From Aurantiacibacter marinus (lineage in GTDB: Bacteria > Pseudomonadota > Alphaproteobacteria > Sphingomonadales > Sphingomonadaceae), in NCBI RefSeq assembly GCF_001021555.1, contig NZ_LDCP01000003.1, positions 248,001 to 312,000 of the forward strand: a stretch of DNA of 64,000 nucleotides, in the 5' to 3' direction. Shown here in pieces: positions 8,393 through 17,091 of this stretch (position 1 is the first letter of the stretch; each line of letters opens with the position of its first letter). The notes under the pieces were generated by a model. That model saw only the letters and a program-made list of their open reading frames with translations, searched no databases and was not told the DNA's origin. The translations under genes were made by a program, and so were the position numbers.

Positions 8393-9370
8393 ATGCGACT
8401 GCTCAAACTCGTTCCCGAAGACACGAACATCAAGTTCCTGAAATGGCGCATGCCATTCTACGTGGTCAGCATTCTGCTGATCATTGCGAGCTGGGGCCTC
8501 GTGCTGACGCAGGGGCTAAACTTCGGCGTCGATTTCGCCGGTGGCCAGGAAGTGCGCGTTACCTTTGAAGATCGCGAGACGGCACCGATCCCCGAACTGC
8601 GCGAAAGGCTCGGCACACTGGGCTTTGGTGAGCCGGCGATCCAGCGGTTTGGCGACGCGAATTCTGTGTCCATCCGGATCCAGCTGCCCGAAGGGGCGGA
8701 AGAGGAACCGGGCGCTGCCAATGCCATTGGTGAGCAAGTTGTCAGCCAGATTCAATCCGAATTCGAGAACGTCCGCCGTGATGCGAACGAGACCGTTTCG
8801 GGCAAGGTCGCTGGCGAGTTCCGTGAACGCTCCGTCTGGGCGCTGCTCGGCGCGATGCTGGCTATTTCGCTATACATCTGGGTCCGCTTCGAATGGCAGT
8901 TCGGTGTCGGGGCGCTGTTTGCCCTGTTCCATGACGTTTCTCTGACATTGGGGATGTTCGCGCTGTTCCAGATGGAATTCAGCTTGCAGATTATCGCCGC
9001 CATCCTAGCAATTATCGGTTACTCATTGAATGATACGATCGTGGTCTATGACCGCATCCGGGAAAACCTGAAGAAGTATCGCAAGATGCCTCTTCCCGAA
9101 CTGCTCGACCTTTCGGTCAACGAGACTCTGGCACGTACCGTGATGACCAGTTTGACGCTGCTTATCGCGCTTCTGCCGCTGCTGTTGTTTGGCCCGGCCA
9201 GCCTGTTCGGCCTTGTCGCCGCGATCACAGTGGGTATTTTCATCGGTACTTACAGCTCGGTTTACATGGCCGCGCCAATCCTGATCTGGCTGGGCGTGAC
9301 CAGCGACAGCTTCGTGCCGCAGGAAACCGTAGCGGATCTTCAGGACCGGAAGGCTCGCGGAGAAACCTGA
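8393..9370 (+). CDS. secF: Protein translocase subunit SecF
   Basis: A 325-residue partner of SecD. It has an N-terminal membrane helix (about residues 21-41), the LNFGVDFAGGQEVRV motif, a short periplasmic domain and five C-terminal membrane helices with the hallmark YSLNDTIVVYDRIREN around residue 215 and the NETLARTVMTS segment. It ends a yajC-secD-secF cluster and its last 31 bp overlap the 3' end of the convergent glycosyltransferase gene. A good ribosome binding site (GGAGGAGA) lies just upstream of ATG 8393. Confidence 0.97.
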   Translation: MRLLKLVPEDTNIKFLKWRMPFYVVSILLIIASWGLVLTQGLNFGVDFAGGQEVRVTFEDRETAPIPELRERLGTLGFGEPAIQRFGDANSVSIRIQLPEGAEEEPGAANAIGEQVVSQIQSEFENVRRDANETVSGKVAGEFRERSVWALLGAMLAISLYIWVRFEWQFGVGALFALFHDVSLTLGMFALFQMEFSLQIIAAILAIIGYSLNDTIVVYDRIRENLKKYRKMPLPELLDLSVNETLARTVMTSLTLLIALLPLLLFGPASLFGLVAAITVGIFIGTYSSVYMAAPILIWLGVTSDSFVPQETVADLQDRKARGET

Positions 9371-10539
9371 GCCTGCGCAATCAGGCTGCTGTAATAATTC
9401 GCCAGCGCCGCCGCGTTCGCTTCCCAACTGAACTGCGCCGCGTTGCTGGCCACGCACTCTGCCGCATAGTTGGCGGTGAGCACCTCCGTTACACCTGCGG
9501 CAATGGCATCTGCAGTGCGATCCACGATCCGGCCCGCGGTATCGTTTTGCACCAGCTCCTTCGCGCCGCCTGCATCGGTGATGACAAGCGGCGTGCCGCA
9601 GGCGAGCGCTTCGACCCAGGCGTTGGCAAGCCCTTCGCTGGCAGAAGGCAGAACCATCGCATCAGCAGCAGAAAGAACAACAGGCAGCAATTTGTGGTCG
9701 AGGCTGCCGAGGAAATGCACGCGGTCACCCGCATCGCCGGCGAGTTGCCGCAGCGCCCGCTCATCCTCGCCTTTGCCGACCAGGATCAACTGCGTGTCGG
9801 CCAATTGTTCCAGCGCCTCTATCACGAAACGCTGCCCCTTGCGCGGGATCAGGGCGCCAACAGTCGCAAGCAGTCTCCCGCCTTCTGCAATGCCAAAACC
9901 AGCGGCCAGTTTCTGGCGGCACTCCGCCTTATCAAGCGGTTTGAAAAGTGTTCGATCCAGACCAGTGTAGTGAACGGTAATCTTGTCTTGCGGCAGGCCG
10001 ATTTTGGCCATGTCGCGGGCCAGTGCCATGCTGACCGACAGCAGCCCGGCGGCCTGATCTGCCGCCTGCCGCATCTTATCAGCCGAGAACTCCTGTGCGC
10101 CCCAGTGGGAGATATCCGCGCCGCGCGCCTTTATACTCAGGGGCAGGTCCAGCTGGCGGGCAATCCGCGCTGCCGCAGGGCCATCGGGATAGAAAAATTG
10201 TGCATCAACCAGATCGAACGGTCTTTCTGCATGAAGTCTCCGCGCGATCGGCAGCACGGACCGCGCAATAAGGGCCGGATTTAACCGCGCGCCAAATTTC
10301 GGGATCAAGGTGAAGCGCGGGCGGTGCACCGCGACTCCGCCTTCCACGCCATCGACAGCAGCCTCTGCAAGTGATTTGTAGCGGCCTGCAGCAACAGGCG
10401 GCACCCCGATGGGATTGATCACGGTCATATCCCAGCCATCGCGGGCGGCAAGCGCCTCCAGCTGCCGCGCGACAAAGGTTCCGAAGCGCGGCGCGTGCGC
10501 ATTGGGATATAGCGTGGCGATGGACAGGATGCGCGGCAT
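9340..10539 (-). CDS. GT4-type glycosyltransferase (GT-B fold)
   Basis: A 399-residue protein beginning MPRILSIATLYPNAHAPRFG. It has a GT-B architecture: an N-terminal acceptor domain (residues 1-200) and a C-terminal donor domain with VGALIPRKGQRFVIEAL near residue 228, then the nucleotide-sugar motif PSASEGLANAWVEALACGTP (E-x7-E type) near residue 305, followed by TDAGGAKELV. This matches retaining GT4 enzymes, which build capsules, exopolysaccharides or glycolipids. Donor and acceptor cannot be told from sequence. It is not in a polysaccharide cluster, and its 3' end overlaps secF. The downstream member of the same strand is none; the XRE regulator gene lies just upstream. Confidence 0.88.
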   Translation of the reverse strand: MPRILSIATLYPNAHAPRFGTFVARQLEALAARDGWDMTVINPIGVPPVAAGRYKSLAEAAVDGVEGGVAVHRPRFTLIPKFGARLNPALIARSVLPIARRLHAERPFDLVDAQFFYPDGPAAARIARQLDLPLSIKARGADISHWGAQEFSADKMRQAADQAAGLLSVSMALARDMAKIGLPQDKITVHYTGLDRTLFKPLDKAECRQKLAAGFGIAEGGRLLATVGALIPRKGQRFVIEALEQLADTQLILVGKGEDERALRQLAGDAGDRVHFLGSLDHKLLPVVLSAADAMVLPSASEGLANAWVEALACGTPLVITDAGGAKELVQNDTAGRIVDRTADAIAAGVTEVLTANYAAECVASNAAQFSWEANAAALANYYSSLIAQAQVSPRAFRS

Positions 10540-10555
10540 CGGTGCGGTTCCGGCC

Positions 10556-11128
10556 CTACAGCTTTCGCACCAGCATTTCGGCGGCGGCCAGCCATGCGGG
10601 GCTGTCGATCACGATCTGGCGCTGGCCGATACCCGGGGGCAGCAGACCAACCATGGTCCCCTGACGGTCAATCAGCCGTCCAAACGCAAAACGTCCGCCA
10701 GAGCGCGGGGCAAGAACATCGCGGTTGATCAGCTGCCCGGCTGCATCGGGGGAGATTTTACGCATCCATAATTGATCGCCCGGGCGATATTCCCCTTGGC
10801 CGGTTTCGATTTCGAGACACACCAGCGTGCCGCCCTCGATCAGTTCCGTGGGCAAAATGGCATCGCGCGGATGTGAAAGGCTTTCCGCCCCGGACATGGT
10901 CAGCCGCGCGATCACCTGCGGCTGCATGCCATCTGCCGCTTTCACCAGAGCTTCCGGATCTACGCCGAGCGCCGCACCGATCTTGTTCATCCAATCGAGC
11001 GAGAGATTGCGCATGCCCGTTTCCAGCCGGCCGATGGTTTGGGCTGTCGTGGGCGGTTCACACGCAGCGGCAACCTTGGCCAATGTCATGCCCTTGCTCT
11101 TGCGAATATCCCTGATGCGATTGATCAC
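10556..11128 (-). CDS. XRE-type regulator with S24-like C-terminal region
   Basis: A 190-residue protein with a GTG start at 11128 and a GGAGA ribosome binding site. The N-terminal Cro/C1 helix-turn-helix (about residues 4-62) contains MTLAKVAAACEPPTTAQTIG and RLETGMRNLSLDWMNKIGAAL. The C-terminal half (about 85-190) has beta-rich patterns such as GEYRPGDQLWMRK and GGRFAFGRLI that resemble LexA/S24 repressor domains, but no clear Ser-Lys dyad was found. It stands 16 bp upstream of the glycosyltransferase gene on the same strand and divergent from the DUF6456-like gene. The target is unknown. Confidence 0.8.
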   Translation of the reverse strand: MINRIRDIRKSKGMTLAKVAAACEPPTTAQTIGRLETGMRNLSLDWMNKIGAALGVDPEALVKAADGMQPQVIARLTMSGAESLSHPRDAILPTELIEGGTLVCLEIETGQGEYRPGDQLWMRKISPDAAGQLINRDVLAPRSGGRFAFGRLIDRQGTMVGLLPPGIGQRQIVIDSPAWLAAAEMLVRKL

Positions 11129-11246
11129 GCGCTGTTTCTCCGCCTGTGTGAATTAACCGAATTGGTTGAAAAATACCTTTCCTACAACCGATTCGATTTT
11201 GCAAGGGGCGCGACCGGCTTACCTGATCGGCCACCAGGAGAAATCA

Positions 11247-11720
11247 ATGCAGCGCCAGCTTGTCGAACGCGAACTTACATCTGAAGGGCCGCGCCGCAGC
11301 GGCGGCACCCGGCGCCAGCGGCGCAGCGTTACCGTGAATGTGGCGGAAAGCCCGCTAGGCTGGCTGCATGCCCACGGGCATCTTAAAGATCGCCTGTTCG
11401 ATGCGGGCGAGCGGCTGCGCGCCGATTATGAGCGGGCTGAACTGGGGCCAAACATCACGATGCGGTGGGACCCGGTGCGGATTCGCGGAACGGCAGACGA
11501 AGGATTGACGCAAACGGAACGGCAAATCGCTGCCCGGTCGCGGTTCGATGGTGCGCTGGCGCAGGCTGGCAGGGGTCTAGAGGATATCCTGTGGCGTGTC
11601 GTGTGTGCTGGTGAGAGCTTGCCGATTGCAGAAAAAGCGCTGAAGTGGCCTGCCCGCAGCGGAAAACTGGTTCTGCGGTTGGCGTTGGACCGAGTTGCTG
11701 ACTTCTACCGGATAGACTGA
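11247..11720 (+). CDS. DUF6456-like protein, probable regulator
   Basis: A 157-residue basic protein starting at ATG 11247 with a strong AGGAG ribosome binding site five bases upstream; the frame stays open further upstream but lacks such a site. The N-terminus is Arg-rich (RRSGGTRRQRRSVTVNV). The main domain reads SPLGWLHAHGHLKDRLFDAG, RLRADYERAELGPNITMRWD and a C-terminal helical part, GLEDILWRVVCAGESLPIAE, followed by ALKWPARSGKLVLRLALDRV. This pattern fits the DUF6456 family of alphaproteobacterial proteins, some of which are fused to helix-turn-helix domains. It is divergent from the XRE regulator. The function is inferred only from family context. Confidence 0.7.
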   Translation: MQRQLVERELTSEGPRRSGGTRRQRRSVTVNVAESPLGWLHAHGHLKDRLFDAGERLRADYERAELGPNITMRWDPVRIRGTADEGLTQTERQIAARSRFDGALAQAGRGLEDILWRVVCAGESLPIAEKALKWPARSGKLVLRLALDRVADFYRID

Positions 11721-11726
11721 GCCGGA

Positions 11727-13166
11727 CTAGCTCTTCGGCGCGAAGAAACCTTTGATCCATGACCAAAAAGCCATCAGGTCCGAACCGGACGCATCTTTTT
11801 GCTGTGCTTTGGCAGCGTCTTCTTCTGCGTCACGCAGCAATTTTGCGCGCAGGGCGCTCTGGCGGCCCTGCTGGGCCGACGCGATGGCAGAGCGGCGTGA
11901 TCGCGGATCGCGCATGAAGGCGTAACCATCGATTTGGTCGTCGCCGGTCAGCGTTTCGTCGGCAGCGGGTGCTGCTTCGGCTTCGGACGTGTCTTCGACA
12001 GCGACGCTTTCTACGGTGGCGATGTCATGTGATTTTGCCGTTGCTTGCGCTTCGGCTTCAGGCTCCTGCTGGAGCGAAGTTTCTGGAATGACAGCTGCGG
12101 CTTTGGATTGCGGTTCTGCAAGCCAGTTGTCGAGGTCGTAAACCTCTTCCGGTGTCTCGTAATCTTTTGTGGGATTAAGCTCGTCAAAACGTGCGGGACG
12201 CAGCGCGTTTTCGCTGTCAGGCGACCCGGACGGGATGGGCGCAGCGTCTGGCGCTTGTGCGTGGACCGGTGCGTGCAATGCTGCTGGTGCAGGGCGCTGA
12301 GTTACCTCGGTCTGGTGCCCTGCGGCAGGGACCGGAGCCGGAGCCGGTGTGATCGCAGGCCGTGATGACGGGGCGGGCGTGAAGGTGAACTCGTCCCTTG
12401 GTACCGTACCTTGAGGCGGCTTTGAAACCGGTGCCGCAGGTGCGGCGGGCATCTCCGTGAATTGATCAGGCACAATAGCCTTCTCTGCCGTCAGATCCGG
12501 TTCTTCGGTGGAGGATTCTGGCTCCGGTTCTGGCTCGGATGCGAGCGAGCGGGGCAATTCCGGAACATTTTCGGGCATCGCGACAGGCTTTTCCGGACCA
12601 GCGAACTTGTCGCTTGCGGAGTCGCCAACCTCAACATCGTCCTCGATATCGTCCTCGTCCTGTTCAAGAGGGCGGAGCGGGAGGGATGGAAAAATCCGGG
12701 TGGCCAGGTCGAGGCCATCTTCGATCGGGGCGGCGATCGGCACATCATCCATCGCCGGCAAGGACTCGTCCTGATCGGCTGCAGGATCTTCTGCTGCGAA
12801 ATCATCCAAAGGAGGCAGGGCGGTTTTCTTGCGGGTCAGCGAAAGCACAGCTTCGGGTGCGGGCAAGTCTGCCTCAGCCTCGGCTTCATCTGCCTGATCC
12901 ATTTCGTCCGCATCTTCGTCGTCATCCATCGGCGCAAGGCCAAGGATCGCAACAGGACGGGGCGCACGTTCGACATCTTCACCCAGCAGTTCTGCCGAGG
13001 CTTCATGAAACATTGCATGGGCCTGCGCCAGTTCTTCCGGATCAAGCACCAGGACAGGCTTCTTCTTAAGCTTGCGCATGCCGCCAGCCATCGCTTCGAG
13101 ACTGCCATAGGCGGGTCCATCAGAAGCGATGTCGGTACGAAGTGCGGAAGATGCAGCAGTGCCCAT
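11727..13166 (-). CDS. Large acidic, disordered protein of unknown function
   Basis: A 479-residue protein that I do not recognise. Most of it is low complexity and acidic, with runs such as DDDEDADEMDQADEAEAEAD and EDEDDIEDDVEVGD-like stretches and Pro/Ala-rich linkers (TPAPAPVPAAG). More ordered segments stand at the N-terminus (RKLKKKPVLVLDPEELAQAH) and the C-terminus, which has a basic helix RRSAIASAQQGRQSALRAKL and ends in a hydrophobic FWSWIKGFFAPKS. No signal peptide or full membrane helix is seen. The basic and amphipathic C-terminus could attach it to membrane or nucleic acid, but that is speculation. It converges on the DUF6456-like gene with six bases between stops. Confidence 0.7.
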   Translation of the reverse strand: MGTAASSALRTDIASDGPAYGSLEAMAGGMRKLKKKPVLVLDPEELAQAHAMFHEASAELLGEDVERAPRPVAILGLAPMDDDEDADEMDQADEAEAEADLPAPEAVLSLTRKKTALPPLDDFAAEDPAADQDESLPAMDDVPIAAPIEDGLDLATRIFPSLPLRPLEQDEDDIEDDVEVGDSASDKFAGPEKPVAMPENVPELPRSLASEPEPEPESSTEEPDLTAEKAIVPDQFTEMPAAPAAPVSKPPQGTVPRDEFTFTPAPSSRPAITPAPAPVPAAGHQTEVTQRPAPAALHAPVHAQAPDAAPIPSGSPDSENALRPARFDELNPTKDYETPEEVYDLDNWLAEPQSKAAAVIPETSLQQEPEAEAQATAKSHDIATVESVAVEDTSEAEAAPAADETLTGDDQIDGYAFMRDPRSRRSAIASAQQGRQSALRAKLLRDAEEDAAKAQQKDASGSDLMAFWSWIKGFFAPKS

Positions 13167-13243
13167 GAAGCGCCTTTTGCAGGAGTTTGGTGCAAACGCT
13201 GTGAGCAGAATTGGTTAATTGCGGATTTACACCTCGGCAGCGC

Positions 13244-15076
13244 TTATCCTTCAGCCTGTTCGGCAATGGTCAGCCAGCGTTCTTCCGCCGCGTCCTTCTC
13301 CTCTCGCGCCAGTTCCAGCGACGCATTTATGCGGGCGAAACGGTCGGGATCGGCAGTGTAGAGATCAGGGTCTGCCAAGGCCGCCTCGCCTTTTGCGATA
13401 AGCTCTTCCAGCTCTTCTATCCGGGCGGGAAGCAGATCGAGATCGCGCTGGTCCTTGAAGGAAAGCTTGGTCGACTTTGGCGGCGGCGGAGGCGGCGGAG
13501 TTGGCGTTGCAGATGTTTCAGACCCATCCTGGTGTTTTTCAGCGCCAGACTTCTTCCCGTTCTTCTGCGCCCGCTTTGCCTGCCAGTCCTCATAACCGCC
13601 GGCGACGATATCGACAGTGCCGGTGCCATCCAGGCCCAGCGTGACGGTTACTGTACGGTCGAGAAAATCGCGATCATGGCTGACAATCAGGACCGTGCCT
13701 TCGTAATCGGCGATCACTTCCTGCAGCAGATCGAGCGTTTCCAGATCGAGGTCGTTGGTCGGCTCATCCAAAACCAGCAAATTGGAAGTGCGGGCAAATT
13801 CGCGGGCAAGCAGCAGACGGCTACGTTCTCCGCCGGAGAAGGTACCGATCTTCGCATCGACCAGACCGGGGTCGAACAGGAAGTCCTTCATATAGGCCTG
13901 CACGTGCTTGCGATCTCCGCGCACATCGATCCAGTCGCCGCCTTCCACCAGCACATCGCGCACCGATTTCTGCGGATCGAGTAAGGATCGCTGCTGGTCG
14001 ATCATCACCCCGCTCAGGGTATTGGCGTGCGTAACCGTGCCGCTGTCAGGCTCGATTTCTTTCGTCAGCATCTTGAGCAGCGTGGTCTTTCCTGCGCCGT
14101 TGGAGCCGACGATGCCGATTCGGTCGCCGCGCTGGATGCGCAGGGAAAACGGCTTTATTATTTGCCGTCCGTCATACGTCTTGCTGATTTCATCGGCCAC
14201 AATCACGGACTTGCTTTTGAAATCCGCATCGCTCGACAGCTTGAGTTTTGCCGTGCCTCCTGGCGTGATCATTGCAGCGCGGGCTGCGCGCATCTCCCAC
14301 AATTTTTCAAGACGGCCTTGATTACGCTTTCGGCGCGCAGTGACCCCGCGCTCCAGCCAGTGCGCTTCTATTTTGAGCTTGGCGTCCATCTTGTGAGCCG
14401 CGCGTGCTTCTTCTGCATAGACCTGCGCTTCCCAAGCTTCATATCCGCCAAAGCCCACTTCCTTCCGAAGCAGAGCGCCCCGGTCGAGCCACAAAGTGGC
14501 GCGGGTCAGGCGTTTCAGGAAAGTCCGGTCATGGCTGATGACAATGAATGCACCCTTGTACCGGTCCAGCCAGCTTTCCAGCCAGTCGATCGCGGCAAGG
14601 TCGAGATGGTTGGTCGGTTCATCCAGCAGAAGCACGTCCGGCTCCTGCGCCAATGCGCGGGCGATAGCAGCGCGGCGCCGCTCCCCGCCGCTGGCGGTGC
14701 TGGCATCGGTCGTCATGTCGATGCCTAGCTGACCGGCGATGGCGTCAACCGCGTGTTCGGGCGGAGCACGATCACCGGAAAGCGCAAAATCCATCAGGGT
14801 GGCGCAGGCATCGAAATCCGGTTCTTGCTCCAGCCACACGATATTTGCGTGGGACTTTACCTTGCGCACGCCGCGATCAGGCTCGATCTCGCCGGTAATC
14901 AGCCGCAGCAAGGTGGTTTTGCCGACGCCGTTGCGACCGATCAGCGCGATCCGGTCACGCGGGCCGATGTGCAGATCCAGCCCACTACCATCCCCCAAAG
15001 CGGGATCGCCCAGCAGCCAGCGGCCGCCTTGTTGCAGGCCAAGCCCTTCGAGCGATAGGATCGGTGGTTCAGCCAT
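13244..15076 (-). CDS. ABC-F family ATPase (Uup-like)
   Basis: A 610-residue soluble protein with two ABC ATPase domains and no membrane segment. Domain 1 has Walker A IGRNGVGKTTLLRL and signature ASGGERRRAAIARAL; domain 2 has IVGSNGAGKTTLLKM, signature FSGGERSRLLLAREF and Walker B LLVLDEPTNDLDLETLD. A linker of about 80 residues separates them, and the C-terminus forms a charged coiled coil (LDLLPARIEELEELIAKGEA). This is the layout of Uup/EttA-type ribosome- or DNA-associated ABC-F proteins. ATG 15076 was preferred to the upstream start at 15127 because MAEPPILSLEGLGL matches the family start. It is divergent from the SIMPL gene. Confidence 0.92.
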   Translation of the reverse strand: MAEPPILSLEGLGLQQGGRWLLGDPALGDGSGLDLHIGPRDRIALIGRNGVGKTTLLRLITGEIEPDRGVRKVKSHANIVWLEQEPDFDACATLMDFALSGDRAPPEHAVDAIAGQLGIDMTTDASTASGGERRRAAIARALAQEPDVLLLDEPTNHLDLAAIDWLESWLDRYKGAFIVISHDRTFLKRLTRATLWLDRGALLRKEVGFGGYEAWEAQVYAEEARAAHKMDAKLKIEAHWLERGVTARRKRNQGRLEKLWEMRAARAAMITPGGTAKLKLSSDADFKSKSVIVADEISKTYDGRQIIKPFSLRIQRGDRIGIVGSNGAGKTTLLKMLTKEIEPDSGTVTHANTLSGVMIDQQRSLLDPQKSVRDVLVEGGDWIDVRGDRKHVQAYMKDFLFDPGLVDAKIGTFSGGERSRLLLAREFARTSNLLVLDEPTNDLDLETLDLLQEVIADYEGTVLIVSHDRDFLDRTVTVTLGLDGTGTVDIVAGGYEDWQAKRAQKNGKKSGAEKHQDGSETSATPTPPPPPPPKSTKLSFKDQRDLDLLPARIEELEELIAKGEAALADPDLYTADPDRFARINASLELAREEKDAAEERWLTIAEQAEG

Positions 15077-15185
15077 GATGGCGGGCAGGTAGTCATGGGC
15101 GGGCCTGCTGGCAAGGAACGCGATCATTCATCGCCGCGTTATCGTCAATGGCGCACCTGTGGCGCTGTTCAAATGGAGTCGCATT

Positions 15186-15920
15186 ATGAAGAAACTTTTC
15201 ATACCCGCTATCGCCGCTGCGATAATGACGGTCCCGCTCATGTCATCGACCGCAATCGCCCAGGTCCAAGTTCAATCAAGCGGCCCTGTTGTCGCTCTCG
15301 GTGTGACCGAGAACGTTTCCCTCGATCCAGACATCGCCAACCTCAGCGCGGGCGTTACCACTGTCGAGCCGACGGCAGTGGAAGCGCTTCGTCAGAATGC
15401 GCAGGCGATGACCCGGGTGATCGACCGGATCGAGTCTCTCGGCATCGACGAGGATGACATTCAGACGAGCGGGATCAGCCTCAACCCGGATTACGCATAT
15501 AACCAGTCGACGGGCGAGCAGGTGTTTCGTGGATACCGCGTGATGAACCGGGTCAATGTAAAGGTGCGTGATATCCAGAAGACCGGAGAAGTGCTGGATG
15601 CGCTGGTGGCCGTAGGAGCGACGGATCTCGGAGGAATAGGATGGTCGGTTGAGGACCCTTCTCCCGCAGTCGAGCAGGCACGGCAAGCCGCCTTCCAGAC
15701 GGGCCGCGAACAGGCAAGGGAATATGCCAGAATGTCCGGATATGCCGATATACGCCTGCTCCAGATCAGCGAGAATGTCGTCACCTCGGCGCCGATGCCT
15801 TATCAGGGAGACATAATCGTTACAGCATCGCCAGTTTCACGCAGCGAACTCACTCCCGTGCGGCCTGGCCAGATCAATGCGAGCGTTTCAGTCAACTTCA
15901 CATATGAATTGGTGAATTAA
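15186..15920 (+). CDS. Exported SIMPL (DUF541) domain protein
   Basis: A 244-residue protein with an N-terminal signal peptide (MKKLFIPAIAAAIMTVPLM, cleavage probably after AIAQ near residue 25). The SIMPL domain follows, with GVTENVSLDPDIANLSAGV at the start, the IQTSGISLNPDY motif near residue 95 and GYRVMNRVNVKVRDI near residue 115. Such periplasmic or outer-membrane proteins are often linked to stress tolerance, but the activity is unknown. ATG 15186 has a GGAG ribosome binding site; an upstream in-frame start would break the signal peptide. It precedes the PepSY-like gene and two-component system. Confidence 0.88.
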   Translation: MKKLFIPAIAAAIMTVPLMSSTAIAQVQVQSSGPVVALGVTENVSLDPDIANLSAGVTTVEPTAVEALRQNAQAMTRVIDRIESLGIDEDDIQTSGISLNPDYAYNQSTGEQVFRGYRVMNRVNVKVRDIQKTGEVLDALVAVGATDLGGIGWSVEDPSPAVEQARQAAFQTGREQAREYARMSGYADIRLLQISENVVTSAPMPYQGDIIVTASPVSRSELTPVRPGQINASVSVNFTYELVN

Positions 15921-16006
15921 AGGGGTTCGATGCGCCGTAGCTGAACGGTTGCGGCGCTTCGAATTCACTTCTTGTTCAATGCGGCTGGTTTAGGCACAAC
16001 CCCATC

Positions 16007-16324
16007 ATGAAATTCCCAACCGCCTTTTTCGCCGCAATTGCACTGGCTGCGACGCTTGCAGCAGCGCCTGCTCCTGCGTCCGCGCAAGACCGTTCGCGCG
16101 GGGACCAGAACAGTGCGCGGGCTGAAATGCAGGCCGGTCGCAACATGCCGATCCGTGATATCGAACGCCGGATCATCCCGCAGATGCGTGATGGCGATGA
16201 ATATATCGGCTTCGAATATGATTCGACAGCGCAGGCATACCGGCTCAAATTCATCCGTAACGGCCGGATGATATGGGTTGATGTCGATGCGCAGACGGCG
16301 CGCGTCCTGCGCGTTTCACGCTAA
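16007..16324 (+). CDS. Small exported PepSY-like protein
   Basis: A 105-residue protein with a signal peptide (MKFPTAFFAAIALAATLAA, then APAPASAQD as a likely cleavage region). The mature part contains MPIRDIERRIIPQMRDGDEY, IGFEYDSTAQAYRLKFIRNG and a final WVDVDAQTARVLRV, which fit the PepSY fold: helix, beta strands with a Y-LKF core and the V-D-A-TG-like turn. PepSY proteins placed before two-component systems may modulate the sensor in the periplasm. Here the response regulator starts 90 bp downstream on the same strand, so such a role is plausible but unproven. Confidence 0.8.
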   Translation: MKFPTAFFAAIALAATLAAAPAPASAQDRSRGDQNSARAEMQAGRNMPIRDIERRIIPQMRDGDEYIGFEYDSTAQAYRLKFIRNGRMIWVDVDAQTARVLRVSR

Positions 16325-16413
16325 ATCCTCTCCCCATTGGAAACTGTCCGCTCGCTTGACGCGTTCATGTTGCACGCGCAACACTGTGCGTGTCTGAATG
16401 CAGGGAAGAATTG

Positions 16414-17091
16414 ATGCGAATTTTGATCGTTGAGGATGAACCGACGCTCGGCCAGCAGCTTAAGTCTACGCTTGAGCAGAATGGCTATGCAGTCGACCTC
16501 TCCGTCGATGGTGAAGACGGCCATTTCATGGGCAGCACCGAAGAATATGATGCAGTAATCCTCGATCTTGGCTTGCCCGAGATCGATGGACTTACCGTGC
16601 TTGGCATGTGGCGCAAGGAAGGCCGCAAATTCCCGGTGCTGGTGCTGACGGCGCGGGACAGCTGGTCTGACAAGGTCGCCGGGCTGGACGCAGGCGCAGA
16701 TGATTATCTCGCCAAACCATTCCAGACGGAAGAGCTGATTGCCCGTTTGCGCGCGCTGATCCGCCGCGCGTCGGGCAATGCCTCATCCGAACTGACGGCT
16801 GGCCCGGTGCGGCTCGACACCCGTTCGGGCCGTGTCACTCTGGCCGGGGAACCGGTCAAGCTGACAGCGCAGGAATACAAGCTGCTGAGCTACCTTATGC
16901 ATCACAAGGGCAAGGTGGTCAGCCGCACAGAATTGATCGAACATATCTACGATCAGGATTTCGACCGCGATTCGAACACGATCGAAGTGTTTGTCACCCG
17001 CATCCGCAAGAAACTTGGCGCAGAAGTGATCACAACGATCCGTGGCCTCGGTTACAGCCTCGACGACCCCGACGATCAGCCCCGCGAATAG
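16414..17091 (+). CDS. OmpR/PhoP-family response regulator
   Basis: A 225-residue response regulator. The receiver domain starts MRILIVEDEPTLGQQLKSTL, has the acidic pair E7/D8, the phosphorylated aspartate D51 in VILDLGLPEIDG, the conserved threonine in LVLTARDSW and lysine in DDYLAKPF. The C-terminal winged helix (about residues 125-222) contains LTAQEYKLLSYLMHHKGKVV and NTIEVFVTRIRKKLG. I start it at ATG 16414, after an AGGGAAG ribosome binding site. Its end overlaps the sensor kinase start. Overall it is closest in look to PhoP/QseB-type regulators; the target genes are unknown. Confidence 0.94.
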   Translation: MRILIVEDEPTLGQQLKSTLEQNGYAVDLSVDGEDGHFMGSTEEYDAVILDLGLPEIDGLTVLGMWRKEGRKFPVLVLTARDSWSDKVAGLDAGADDYLAKPFQTEELIARLRALIRRASGNASSELTAGPVRLDTRSGRVTLAGEPVKLTAQEYKLLSYLMHHKGKVVSRTELIEHIYDQDFDRDSNTIEVFVTRIRKKLGAEVITTIRGLGYSLDDPDDQPRE

